Below the pieces are notes generated by a model, which had not been told where the DNA came from, ran no database searches, and worked only from the letters and a program-made list of their open reading frames with translations. A stretch of DNA of 64,000 bases, taken from an uncultured Ardenticatenia bacterium. GTDB lineage: Bacteria > Chloroflexota > Anaerolineae > 4572-78 > NAK82. How positions within the stretch are numbered: position 1 is the first letter of the stretch; every line of letters begins with the position of its first letter. Location of the stretch: NCBI GenBank assembly GCA_937127125.1, contig CAKZLO010000062.1, positions 1-64,000 on the forward strand. Direction: 5' to 3'. This document shows, piece after piece, positions 28,133 through 36,163 of the stretch. Made by a program: the position numbers and the translations under genes.

Positions 28133-28645
28133 TCACACAGTGAAACGGGCGATTTGGGCGGCCAAGAAAGCAGCAATCGCTTCGTCGGAAAATGGCCAAG
28201 CATACGTGAATGTGACGTCGGGATGACGCTCTCGGGCTTGTTCGATAGCGGCAGGGATCTCTTTTTCCGCATGTTCGCCGCCACGCGTCAACATGGGGGT
28301 GAGCACCACAATGTGTTGCGCGCCTCGCTGAACAGCAATGTCTAACCCTTCCTCTAAGGAAGGGGCACAGAATTCATTGAAGGCGACTATCACTTCTTTA
28401 CCGGTCAGACCTCTGAGCCGAGTGGCGATCTCTTGTGACGCGGTGTAGAAGGGATCATTGGCAGGGGTACGCGGCCACGTGCGCACTCGCCGATCCAGCT
28501 CTCTGAGATGCTGTTCGAGCAATGGCCGATCTTCCGGCAGAGCACGCCTAATCTGAGCCCGCAAAGAAAAGAGCTCCTCCAGCTCTTGGCGGGGAAAATC
28601 ACTAGGCAGTGCACCATGCGTGGCGAGCACAATGACAGTCTTCAT
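28133..28645 (-). CDS. cbiX: CbiX/SirB-type sirohydrochlorin chelatase-like protein
   Basis: The 170-aa protein begins TVIVLATHGALPSD, and the metal-binding half ends with LTPMLTRGGEHAEKEIP. Both carry the His residues that CbiX/SirB chelatases use to insert Co2+ or Fe2+ into sirohydrochlorin. The role fits with the corrinoid protein elsewhere in the window. Between the halves lies an insert (residues 20-60) rich in Glu/Arg that is not usual, so it may be a divergent paralogue. Confidence 0.75.
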   Translation of the reverse strand: MKTVIVLATHGALPSDFPRQELEELFSLRAQIRRALPEDRPLLEQHLRELDRRVRTWPRTPANDPFYTASQEIATRLRGLTGKEVIVAFNEFCAPSLEEGLDIAVQRGAQHIVVLTPMLTRGGEHAEKEIPAAIEQARERHPDVTFTYAWPFSDEAIAAFLAAQIARFTV

Positions 28646-28832
28646 AGCGCGAGCTTCACTATGCCTTTCTTCTCTGAAGAATTAGTGTTGCTACGTAGGC
28701 ACAATATGTTACCACGTCCCAGCAATGAATCCATAATCTTTGCCCGCGAGACACATAGTAAGACTTTTTTGTTACCACGCGCCAAACTTTTAGTGCCCAG
28801 GGCAACTATCGAATTAGCCAGTAATGATTGCC

Positions 28833-28872
28833 AAAAACGAGATAGCGCCCAACAACCACATGGGCGCTATCT
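28833..28872 (-). terminator. Rho-independent terminator of the sulfur operon
   Basis: On the minus strand AGATAGCGCCCA pairs perfectly with TGGGCGCTATCT across a 9-nt loop and is followed by CGTTTTTGG. It lies 10 nt after the DsrE-like gene stop. Confidence 0.85.
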
Positions 28873-28881
28873 TTGCGCTTC

Positions 28882-29352
28882 TCAGATGAAGATAATTTGG
28901 GCGCCTTCGCTAATCTCCATAAACTCCATAGCGCCCAGGACACGTTCCACGCCTGGGAACAAGTCCTCCTTGGTTAGCTTCATCATGTCCATAGACATCT
29001 TGCAGCCGTATAGATGACCTCCAGCATCCACTATCATCTGCAGAAACTCGCGCACAGGCGGGAAGTCCAGCTTTGCAATTTCCTTCTTCATCATAGAAGT
29101 TGCCATAGCGGTCATTCCGGGCAAGATGCTGAGCAAGTTGGGCATTCCCATACTCGGGTTACCGAGGGGGGTTATCTTCAAGTTGTCCATTTTGCGGTCC
29201 ACAATCATGTCGAGGCCCCAGAAGGTGAAAAACATGTGCACCTCAATGCCTGACATAAGCGCTGCATTCGCCAGCACCATGCCCGGGTAGGCCATATCAA
29301 GGCTGCCTTTAGAACAGATAATCGCCAGCTTACGCTGCTTTTCTTCGCTCAT
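28882..29352 (-). CDS. DsrE/DsrF-like sulfur carrier protein
   Basis: The 156-aa protein starts at the ATG 29352, which has AAGGAGAGG upstream; the track's longer frame has no such site. It has the DsrE fold order with KLAIICSKGSLDMAYPGMVLANAALMSG at the start, EVHMFFTFWGL, a Met-rich flexible loop, and a conserved Cys in HLYGCKMSMDMM at the site of the active-site Cys of DsrE3/peroxiredoxin-like sulfurtransferases. It probably receives and passes persulfide sulfur. It is the last gene of the operon, 39 nt after the TusE/DsrC-like gene. Confidence 0.85.
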   Translation of the reverse strand: MSEEKQRKLAIICSKGSLDMAYPGMVLANAALMSGIEVHMFFTFWGLDMIVDRKMDNLKITPLGNPSMGMPNLLSILPGMTAMATSMMKKEIAKLDFPPVREFLQMIVDAGGHLYGCKMSMDMMKLTKEDLFPGVERVLGAMEFMEISEGAQIIFI

Positions 29353-29391
29353 CCCATCCTCTCCTTGCTGTAATGTACTCTCTCTTGCCAA

Positions 29392-29709
29392 TCAGATACA
29401 ACCGGTTGGCTTGCCCAAGCCGGCAATGCGTGCCACCTTCTTAGCTGGCCCTTTTGGGAACAAAGTGTAAAGCGTCTTGGTGTCCACTCCGCTCTCCTTG
29501 GTGATGCGGCGCAATGTGGGCGGTTCCCCTCGCGCCTTGAAGTCAGCGCGACAAAACTCGATCACTTTCCAGTGCAAATCGGTCAGTTGCTCAATACCCT
29601 CTTCGCGGGCAATCTCCTCAGCTATCTCCTTGCTCCACTCATCTGGATTGCACAGAAACCCCTCTGCATCTACTTCTACAACTTTTCCTGCGATTTCACG
29701 GCTTGGCAT
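29392..29709 (-). CDS. TusE/DsrC-family protein with a single C-terminal cysteine
   Basis: The 105-aa protein ends GLGKPTGCI, the C-terminal arm of DsrC/TusE with its penultimate Cys. DsrC proteins of sulfite reduction have a second Cys ten residues before it (about Cx10C). Here that position reads A in KKVARIAG, so only one active Cys remains, as in TusE and related carriers. DLHWKVIEFCR and RRITKESGV are also typical. It has a strong AGGAGGG site. The neighbours (SQR-like, DUF1641, DsrE-like) suggest sulfur-atom trafficking from sulfide oxidation rather than dissimilatory sulfite reduction. Confidence 0.88.
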   Translation of the reverse strand: MPSREIAGKVVEVDAEGFLCNPDEWSKEIAEEIAREEGIEQLTDLHWKVIEFCRADFKARGEPPTLRRITKESGVDTKTLYTLFPKGPAKKVARIAGLGKPTGCI

Positions 29710-29805
29710 ATTTCCCTCCTAATACTTTTTACTTTATAAGGTGTCCTTATGGTTCAAATCCAGTACAGGTAATCAGTGTAACATACAATGCTTCTTTCGT
29801 CTCTA

Positions 29806-30489
29806 CTATTGTTCACCCAACACGTTGAGCACACGTAGAGTGCGTGCCAGCCCACGACGGGTGGCTGGATTGTTCAGTTGACGGATCAGACTGAACCAAG
29901 AGGCATCCGCTGTCCCATCCTCCTGCACAGCGTGAAGTGTGCGCTGTAGCAATTCTTGTGTCTCAGGTCGGGCCAGATCCTTAAGTGTCGTCACTAAAGG
30001 ACCAACGTTATGGGGTAGCTGCTCCAGCTCCTCCTGGCTGAACGAGCTTACTACTCCCTCGAATGAGTCGAACACAGCACGCAGGAAGGCAAAATATCCC
30101 TTGCGTTCCATTTCATCGAGGCGGTTGATGAGAGTGATGACCACGTCACGTGTGAGCGGGCTGAAGTCCTGCCAGAAGTCCATTACACTTTCTATCTGCT
30201 CCAGCATCTGCCCCAACATACAGGTGTCACGCAACAGTCTCTTGATCAACAGAAGGACATTTTCGATGCGGGCACACTGTTCCACCTCTTCGAGCTGCTC
30301 GGATAGAAGCTGAAAAGCTTCCTTGGAAATGGGTGTAAGATCAGCGATCAGATCATCCCATTGCTGCTGTCGTTGCCTCTGACGCAAGGCTTCCTCAGTA
30401 AGGAATTCCACCTGAGCTGTCAGGCGATCAAGTTTTTGGGACAGCTCAGCAAGCGATGTCTCCGCGAGCGCTGTAGTTTCTTCTGCCAT
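29806..30489 (-). CDS. DUF1641 family protein
   Basis: The 227-aa helical protein has an N-terminal coiled-coil stretch (LSQKLDRLTAQVEFLTEEALRQRQRQ) and a middle with the DUF1641-like VITLINRLDEMERKGYFAFLRAV. DUF1641 proteins commonly sit next to SQR-type oxidoreductases; the link is guilt by association. It is 10 nt after the SQR-like gene with GGAGAGG before the ATG. No membrane helix. Confidence 0.8.
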   Translation of the reverse strand: MAEETTALAETSLAELSQKLDRLTAQVEFLTEEALRQRQRQQQWDDLIADLTPISKEAFQLLSEQLEEVEQCARIENVLLLIKRLLRDTCMLGQMLEQIESVMDFWQDFSPLTRDVVITLINRLDEMERKGYFAFLRAVFDSFEGVVSSFSQEELEQLPHNVGPLVTTLKDLARPETQELLQRTLHAVQEDGTADASWFSLIRQLNNPATRRGLARTLRVLNVLGEQ

Positions 30490-30499
30490 AGCGCCTCTC

Positions 30500-31732
30500 C
30501 TACGCCCACTTGCCAGCCATTGACATATGGGTGGTGATGGGTAACTCCTTACCCTTAAGCAGCAAGTTCCAGTAGATCCAACGGAACATCATTTTGCCCC
30601 AGTGGTTGATGGCTGACTCCTGCAACAGGGAGAAGGGACCCAATCCAGGCAAGGGATAACGGCCTGGCAGTGGTTCAACATCATAGTTGAAGTCGATCAG
30701 GAAACCTTTGCCAAAACCCGATTCGATGTAGCAATTGGCGTGTCCATCGAAACTTGCCGTCATCTCCAAACCATCGATGTAGCGCAAGAAATTCTCGGTG
30801 AAGACCTCGGCTTGGAAATGAGCCACCGAGCCCGCTTTGGAGGTGGGAACATCTGCTGCATCACCCAACGCGAAAATGTTGGGGTATTGGATCGAGAGAA
30901 GAGTATGCTTGTCCACCGGTACATGATTAGTGTCATTCCCCAGACCAGAACGCGCGATCACATCATCTCCCATATGGATTGCTACAGAGACCAGCAGGTC
31001 ATACTCGACCTCTTGACCGTCATAAGAGACAATCTTATGTGCCTCGGCATCCACGGACTCCACAGCGAACTCAGGCACTACGTGGATATTTTTTTCTGCC
31101 AGCAGGTTACCCAGCAGCTGCGAAGCGCGCGGTTTGGTAAACGCGCCCGGCAGCGGTGTGACAAGCGTGAGTTCCACTCGGGAGCGCTTGCCCAGCTCGT
31201 GAAAGTACCAGTCGGCCAGGAAAAGGAACTCCAATGGAGCCACCGGACATTTAATGGGAAGCTCCGAGATATTGAGCACCAGACGCCCACCTTCCCAGCT
31301 ACGCAGATACTTCGCCAGCGCCACAGCACCTTCAAGGGTGTAGAACTCGTGAATGGACTTGTGCCATTCGGGCCCCAGCAATCCAGGGACTTCTTCGTAA
31401 CGCGGTTGTGAGCCCGTGGCGATCACCAAGAAGTCATAGGGTAAGTACCGTCCGTCTTTCTCCAGGCGCACGCGATTCTGGTCTGGTTCAATTGCCTCGA
31501 TGCGCGACAGAATCATCTTAACGCCTGGCGGAATGTAGTCGCGACGCGGTTTGAGCACGTCGTTCCTTGTATAGATACCAAACGGGATAAACAAGTAACC
31601 CGGTTGGTAATGGTGTACTTCGCTCTGATCTACAATGGTGATGTCCCACTCTTCTGGATCAAGAGCACGTCTTAGTTTGTTAACCACAATGGTGCCGGCG
31701 GTGCCGGCGCCGAGTACCAAAAGTCGCTTCAT
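30500..31732 (-). CDS. Sulfide:quinone oxidoreductase-like flavoprotein
   Basis: The 410-aa protein has an N-terminal FAD dinucleotide fold (VLGAGTAGTIVVNKL), DFLVIATGSQPRY and FALGDAADVPTSKAGSVAHFQ. Cysteines occur in LPIKCPVAPLEF (near residue 160) and ANCYIESGFGKG, positions used for the redox pair and flavin link in SQR. C-terminal amphipathic segments (HWGKMMFRWIYWNLLLKG) fit monotopic membrane attachment. It would oxidise sulfide and reduce quinone, with sulfane sulfur passed to the TusE- and DsrE-like carriers. The related NADH dehydrogenase-like flavoproteins are the alternative. Confidence 0.85.
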   Translation of the reverse strand: MKRLLVLGAGTAGTIVVNKLRRALDPEEWDITIVDQSEVHHYQPGYLFIPFGIYTRNDVLKPRRDYIPPGVKMILSRIEAIEPDQNRVRLEKDGRYLPYDFLVIATGSQPRYEEVPGLLGPEWHKSIHEFYTLEGAVALAKYLRSWEGGRLVLNISELPIKCPVAPLEFLFLADWYFHELGKRSRVELTLVTPLPGAFTKPRASQLLGNLLAEKNIHVVPEFAVESVDAEAHKIVSYDGQEVEYDLLVSVAIHMGDDVIARSGLGNDTNHVPVDKHTLLSIQYPNIFALGDAADVPTSKAGSVAHFQAEVFTENFLRYIDGLEMTASFDGHANCYIESGFGKGFLIDFNYDVEPLPGRYPLPGLGPFSLLQESAINHWGKMMFRWIYWNLLLKGKELPITTHMSMAGKWA

Positions 31733-31891
31733 TGTTCTTCCCTCCCTAGATTGTTAAGAAGAAGTCCTATCCGGTGATGGAGCATGCCTTCCTATCCCGT
31801 CCTAGCCAATCCCCCTTGTCTATCGGGACAAGATATCAGTCCTTTACGGCGAAATACATGCATCGACATGCTCACAGTCTGACTCTCCTAA

Positions 31892-32674
31892 TCAACGGGT
31901 CAGCTCAGCAATTGCTGCCAGCTTTGCCATTAGCGCACGCCTTTCGTTGGCGATGTGGGCAATCACGTCAGCGATGCGTTGTACCAGGTCAGTCAGGCGT
32001 GCACGCTGCGCAGCGTCCGCATAGTACACCTCATGGATGTGGGCAGCTAGCAATTCGGCGTCCACGCCGTGGCGTGCAGCAATTGCCTGTATTTCCTCGG
32101 GGGACGGAGGCCAGTCATCTGGCGCAATGCCTCCCATAATAACCATCCCCTTCAGCTCGTTGCCAACACGTACCAGGCCGCGCACGCACAACAATCCAAG
32201 TGAGCTTGGCAGCATGCGCGCTTCCACCTCTGGCGTTGCGCCCAGCGTGTGCCAGCTAGCAATACATGAACGGAGCGCGTGTGGCACTTGGCTGACAACA
32301 CAAAAAAGTCCACAAGGCCGGCTCACTTCTGTCACAGGGTTGCCCTCCAGATCTGTGACAACCACCATCACCCCGGAGAGCTCAGCGAAGATGTCCTGGA
32401 TCAGCTGAACACATTGAAGGGGAAGTAAAGCGGCAAGCTCTCCTTGCAATGTGGCAACATCCGCAGGCGGAGGCGCTGTGACCTGCGAGCTATAGACTTG
32501 GGTCACAGTGCGCGACCTCAGCCAGTGCTCCACTTGGTCGCTAGGGAAGCGCCACTGCTTTCCCACCTTGATAGCAGGGAGCTGGCCCGCCTCGGCCATG
32601 CGATAGATCGTCGAGCGGTCCACTTGCAACAATGCTTGCATATCGCGGGCGGTCAACATTTCAGGCATTCGCAC
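31892..32674 (-). CDS. HTH regulator with a PocR sensor domain
   Basis: In this 260-aa protein, residues 1-55 are an excisionase/MerR-like HTH_17 (MLTARDMQALLQVDRSTIYRM ... RFPSDQVEHWLRSR). Residues 85-220 match the PocR ligand-binding domain, with the Cys pattern FC...SC...LC and ELKGMVIMGG. Some PocR domains bind small hydrocarbon-derived ligands; the cysteines could also bind metal. The C-terminus is a coiled coil. It is on the same strand and 159 nt upstream of the SQR operon, so it is a candidate regulator. The first codon may be GTG 32674 or ATG 32668. Its promoter contains four GCAT repeats. Confidence 0.8.
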   Translation of the reverse strand: MRMPEMLTARDMQALLQVDRSTIYRMAEAGQLPAIKVGKQWRFPSDQVEHWLRSRTVTQVYSSQVTAPPPADVATLQGELAALLPLQCVQLIQDIFAELSGVMVVVTDLEGNPVTEVSRPCGLFCVVSQVPHALRSCIASWHTLGATPEVEARMLPSSLGLLCVRGLVRVGNELKGMVIMGGIAPDDWPPSPEEIQAIAARHGVDAELLAAHIHEVYYADAAQRARLTDLVQRIADVIAHIANERRALMAKLAAIAELTR

Positions 32675-32973
32675 ATCGCCCTTGCGCTTTGTGTGCAGAA
32701 TATGGATGTTTTTGCATCATAAGCATCAAATGCATAATACACACATAATGCATCATTTGTCAAGTGCAAGAGATTGAACTTCTGGATCAGTTCGATTATG
32801 GAGCCAACAAGCGTGGAAGATCACAAGTGTGTGGGTTTGGGCTACTTTAGCCACCGGGATAAGAAAGGCACAATGATGTTGACGCGGTTGCGTTCGCAGA
32901 GATAATCATTTTTAGCGCGATTGAGACTCGCTTGTTTCTTACGCGACATTACTAGAGGACGAAGAACGCAGAG
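32675..32973. other. Divergent spacer
   Basis: It holds the promoter and repeats at 32714-32763 for the minus-strand regulator. The rest, leading to the plus-strand NTPase gene, is AT-rich with no promoter that I can call with confidence. Confidence 0.5.
32714..32763 (-). promoter_or_regulatory. Promoter with four GCAT(C/A)A repeats
   Basis: On the minus strand TTGACA (32758-32763), an 18-bp spacer and TATTAT (32734-32739) form a good sigma70-type promoter. Copies of GCATCAT, GCATCAA, GCATAAT and GCATCAT start at 32714, 32723, 32732 and 32750, overlapping the -10 box and spacer. The first three are spaced 9 bp apart and the fourth is 18 bp further. This is a likely autoregulatory operator of the PocR regulator. 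Confidence 0.6.
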
Positions 32974-33489
32974 GTGATTGTTCTTCTCACTGGCGACCGA
33001 GGCAGTGGTAAGACAACAGCATGTCAACGTCTGGCGAACCGGGCGCGTGAGACAGGCTGGGATGTTGCTGGTGTTCTCTCACCAGCTGTATTCACAGGTG
33101 GAGTAAAAGTAGCGATTGACGCGGTTGACTTGCGTAACGGGGAACGACGCCGTCTGGCCACCGCACGCACTGCCGTTACGCTGTCCGGGGGACTACACAC
33201 CCTAGCTTGGTCCTTCGACGCGGCAACCATCACGTGGGGCAATGAGGTACTGACCCGTGCTGTGCCTTGTGACCTGCTTATTGTGGACGAACTTGGGCCG
33301 TTGGAGCTGGAACAAGGTCAAGGCTGGACAGCAGGCATCATCGCGGTGAATACCAAAAGCTACCGTCAGGCATGGGTGGTAGTGCGTCGGGAGCTATTGG
33401 CAGTGGCGTTGCAACTGTGGCCAGCAGCGCGTGTGGTGGAAGTGACAGATACACAAGGGTGGGATTGGTCCTCCTTATTGGATGGCTGA
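32974..33489 (+). CDS. Small P-loop NTPase (THEP1/DUF2478-like)
   Basis: The 171-aa protein has Walker A TGDRGSGKTTACQRLA at residues 5-20, a Walker B-like DLLIVDELGPLEL, and GVLSPAVFTGG with a basic stretch (LRNGERRRLATA), as in the THEP1/nucleoside-triphosphatase and DUF2478 families. Biological role uncertain. The GTG start at 32974 has GAGG just before it. It runs divergent from the PocR regulator and convergent with the Kelch regulator. Confidence 0.8.
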   Translation: MIVLLTGDRGSGKTTACQRLANRARETGWDVAGVLSPAVFTGGVKVAIDAVDLRNGERRRLATARTAVTLSGGLHTLAWSFDAATITWGNEVLTRAVPCDLLIVDELGPLELEQGQGWTAGIIAVNTKSYRQAWVVVRRELLAVALQLWPAARVVEVTDTQGWDWSSLLDG

Positions 33490-33517
33490 TTGGCTTCCAT
33501 TTACATCTCTGTCAAGG

Positions 33518-34855
33518 TCATTCTTGGATGACAGGAAGGATGATGCGGAATAGAGCTCGATAGGAGTGATTGGTACGCAAGTAGTTGCCATTCCAACCGC
33601 CTACGGCATATACCTCGGCATCCAAAGCAGCTACACCCAGGTTGCGCCACTGTCCCAGGATGGGCGTTTCGAAGACACTCCACATGTTTGTTTCAGGATT
33701 GTATTTCTCGTTGGTTACGATAGAGTTGATCCATCCACCGCCAATAACGTATAGCTCTGCGCCAACGACCGCTCCCCCGGCGCCCGCTCGTCCCACCGTC
33801 ATAGGCGCTCGTGACGACCAGCTGTCCCGCTCCGCGTCATACGCCAAAGTCTCGGAAATCTCACGCATCCCATCGTAGCCGCCAGCCACGTAGATAGTTT
33901 CTCCAATTGTACCTGCTACTGCAAAGCCACACGGGTAGGGAAGTTCAGCGCGCAATGTCCATTTGTCCTGAGATGGGTTGTACTCTTGAACATATGGGAC
34001 AAACTCGGCGCCGTTCCAACCGCCGAAGACGTAGAGGCGTTTATTCAATGTAGCGAGTGCGTAGCCGCACACGGCTATCGGCATAGGTGCTGCCTGGCTC
34101 CAGATATCCTTATCCGGGTCATATACCTCTAATGCCTCGATGGCAGTATCCGAGCTCCTGCACCCCCCGGGAACGTAGATGAGATCGTCGATCGCTGCAG
34201 CCGCGATGTTGGAAGCCGGGGTGGGTTTGCTGCTGCGAGCTGTCCAAGTATCTGCATAGGGTAGATATGCATCCACTTGTCCCGTGACGCCTTCCTCACG
34301 ATCTCCGCCGATAGCGTACAAAGCGCCCCGGTAGGCGGCTAGTGCCAATCGCGTGCGCGCAACGGGCAAGTCAGCATGCTCAGTCCATCGATGGGTAGGT
34401 ATGGCTGCCAAAGATGCACTCTCGCCCGGCCGGTCCGAGATTGGATTGGTAATGTTGGCCGTGGATCTACTCGGTTCGATTGCTGGCAACACGACCAGAA
34501 CAGCCACTAGCAGCACTGCCCCCAATGCGAACAGGCGTTGCCACAGTGTCACCGGTCCCGCGACGGAGGAGAGCAGGACCATCTGTTCAGGAGGAATTTC
34601 GTGGTGAGTGGCCAGTCCCTGTTCCGGTGCAACACCTGCGCTGGGCACAGCAGCCAATCCCATCCGAATGGCCACCAAGGTCGCCTCGGTGCGCGATTGT
34701 ACGCCTAGTTTCTCGAAGATGCTACGCATGTGCGCCTTGACCGTGTTGATGCTGATGACCAGCTCGCGCGCAATTTCTTGGTTGCTCAGCCCTGTCGCAA
34801 CCAAGGCCAGCACTTCGCGTTCCCGTTCACTCAGGGGGAGTTGTTCCTCGTCCAT
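33518..34855 (-). CDS. Membrane-anchored LuxR-type regulator with a Kelch propeller
   Basis: The 445-aa protein, from the ATG at 34855, has a LuxR helix-turn-helix at residues 10-65 (LSEREREVLALVATGLSNQEIARE, INTVKAHMRSIFEKLGV). One membrane helix follows near residue 115 (LFALGAVLLVAVLVVLPAI). The outer part has six Kelch-like repeats, each with a YAIGG, VPGG or VFGG motif and a downstream W. DNA binding is therefore inside and the propeller outside, with no receiver domain. GAGAG precedes the ATG, and the promoter at 34878-34907 places the track's ATG (34882) inside the -10 box. Target genes are unknown; the sortase gene is divergent. Confidence 0.85.
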   Translation of the reverse strand: MDEEQLPLSEREREVLALVATGLSNQEIARELVISINTVKAHMRSIFEKLGVQSRTEATLVAIRMGLAAVPSAGVAPEQGLATHHEIPPEQMVLLSSVAGPVTLWQRLFALGAVLLVAVLVVLPAIEPSRSTANITNPISDRPGESASLAAIPTHRWTEHADLPVARTRLALAAYRGALYAIGGDREEGVTGQVDAYLPYADTWTARSSKPTPASNIAAAAIDDLIYVPGGCRSSDTAIEALEVYDPDKDIWSQAAPMPIAVCGYALATLNKRLYVFGGWNGAEFVPYVQEYNPSQDKWTLRAELPYPCGFAVAGTIGETIYVAGGYDGMREISETLAYDAERDSWSSRAPMTVGRAGAGGAVVGAELYVIGGGWINSIVTNEKYNPETNMWSVFETPILGQWRNLGVAALDAEVYAVGGWNGNYLRTNHSYRALFRIILPVIQE

Positions 34856-34877
34856 CCGCTCTCTCAAATTGTAATGC

Positions 34878-34907
34878 ATCATAGTCAGAGCAGGTAGACC
34901 TCGTCAA
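34878..34907 (-). promoter_or_regulatory. Promoter of the LuxR-Kelch gene
   Basis: TTGACG (34902-34907), an 18-bp spacer and TATGAT (34878-34883) lie on the minus strand, just upstream of the ATG at 34855. The rest of the spacer up to the sortase promoter (34908-35110) shows nothing clear. Confidence 0.55.
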
Positions 34908-35110
34908 GTCCGATCTGGTAGGATTGGGTAGTAACAGTGGAAGCAGCACAGCACACGATCGTGACTATGAACGATAAGCCTGCATAGACGCTGGCTCCAT
35001 TGACAATGCTGGATGCATCTCAGCGCGTTAAGCTGCCTATTCTTGCTCGAACAGCCAGAGGTCGTGCCAAGTGGAAAGTGGAGCGCATGTGACGAGTATA
35101 AGTCATGGCT

Positions 35111-35139
35111 TTGACAAATACCCTCAAAGGCAATATACA
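35111..35139 (+). promoter_or_regulatory. Promoter of the sortase gene
   Basis: TTGACA (35111-35116), a 17-bp spacer and TATACA (35134-35139) lie on the plus strand, about 40 nt before the ATG at 35179. This supports the shorter start for the sortase gene. Confidence 0.7.
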
Positions 35140-35178
35140 TTAGGCGAACGAGGGATACACTGGAAGGGAACACTTTTG

Positions 35179-36135
35179 ATGCGCCGAAGACTGCCAGCAC
35201 GCTATCAGCAGATCACGCGATTTGAACATCTCATTGTGATTTTAAGCAGCTTCACCTGGACAGGCGTTGTTCTGCTGATTTTGGTCGTGGTGTGGGGATT
35301 TCAGGATGTACAAGCTCGGTGGGCACTGCTGGAGCGCAGAAATAGGGCCCCAACGGTCGAACTATCGCCTGTGGTTTGGCGATCCTACATTGATGTACCC
35401 ATGGCACAAGTGTTGCCGGAGACGCCTCTAGAAGGAACACCGACTCAGACCGCGACCCCTATACCCACTATGCCTACATCGCGTCCTCCCTCCACGTCAT
35501 CTTTGTCTCAGCCCTGGCGCACCCCATTATCCACGCCAGCGCCTTCACCCACATTGGCTGTCACCTTATTGGTTCACAAGACTGCCACTCCCAACCGTAG
35601 TCCCACCCCGACTGCCTCCCGTATGCCACAGCCTCCCGTCGTGACACCAACTTATGGGACTCCCCCGGCTCCCGTCGCGCGCGAGGGAGCGCCGGACCGT
35701 TTGGTCATCCCATCGCTCGGCATTGACACACCTGTGGTTCCAGTCACGTGGGTGGTAGTTCAAGAAGGAAGTCAAACATACAATGTGTGGCAGGTAGCCG
35801 ATTATGCTGCAGGCTGGCACGTCACCAGCGCCTTGCCCGGTCAGCCGGGTAACACAGTGATCGCCGGTCATCACAACATCAAAGGAGAAGTGTTCCGCTA
35901 CCTGGCCGATATTGAGGAAGGCGCCGAGATCGATGTCTACGCGGGTGACGCGGTCTACCGTTACTATGTGGAACAGAAGATAATCGTAAAGGAAAAAGGT
36001 GAACCTTTTGAGGTGCGCCAGCAAAATGCGCGCTGGATAGGCCCGACGGATGATGTCAGACTAACTCTGATCACCTGTTGGCCCTACACGAACAACACAC
36101 ATCGCGTGATTGTGGTGGCAAAGCCGCGCCCCTGA
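35179..36135 (+). CDS. Sortase with Pro/Thr-rich linker
   Basis: In this 318-aa protein, an N-terminal membrane helix (LIVILSSFTWTGVVLLILVVVWG) is followed by a Pro/Thr/Ser linker of about 100 residues and a sortase domain. The catalytic set is visible: AGHHN (His), LITCWP (Cys) and THRVIVVA (Arg). Other matches are RLVIPSLGIDTPVV and YYVEQK. Sortases join secreted proteins carrying an LPxTG-like signal to the cell surface. No such substrate is seen nearby, and the class (D or E) is not decided. Start at 35179 with GGAAGGG upstream. Confidence 0.9.
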   Translation: MRRRLPARYQQITRFEHLIVILSSFTWTGVVLLILVVVWGFQDVQARWALLERRNRAPTVELSPVVWRSYIDVPMAQVLPETPLEGTPTQTATPIPTMPTSRPPSTSSLSQPWRTPLSTPAPSPTLAVTLLVHKTATPNRSPTPTASRMPQPPVVTPTYGTPPAPVAREGAPDRLVIPSLGIDTPVVPVTWVVVQEGSQTYNVWQVADYAAGWHVTSALPGQPGNTVIAGHHNIKGEVFRYLADIEEGAEIDVYAGDAVYRYYVEQKIIVKEKGEPFEVRQQNARWIGPTDDVRLTLITCWPYTNNTHRVIVVAKPRP

Positions 36136-36163
36136 ACCCGTGTCCAGGGCTGCGGAGACTTTC

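Noticed and set aside
27587-28345. 252-aa plus-strand ORF across the HAD phosphatase and CbiX-like genes
   Set aside because: It is antisense to two genes with clear motifs, spans their junction, and has no ribosome-binding site or recognisable domain.
30740-31411. 223-aa plus-strand ORF opposite the SQR-like gene
   Set aside because: It is antisense to a gene with clear FAD motifs; no domain or start signal.
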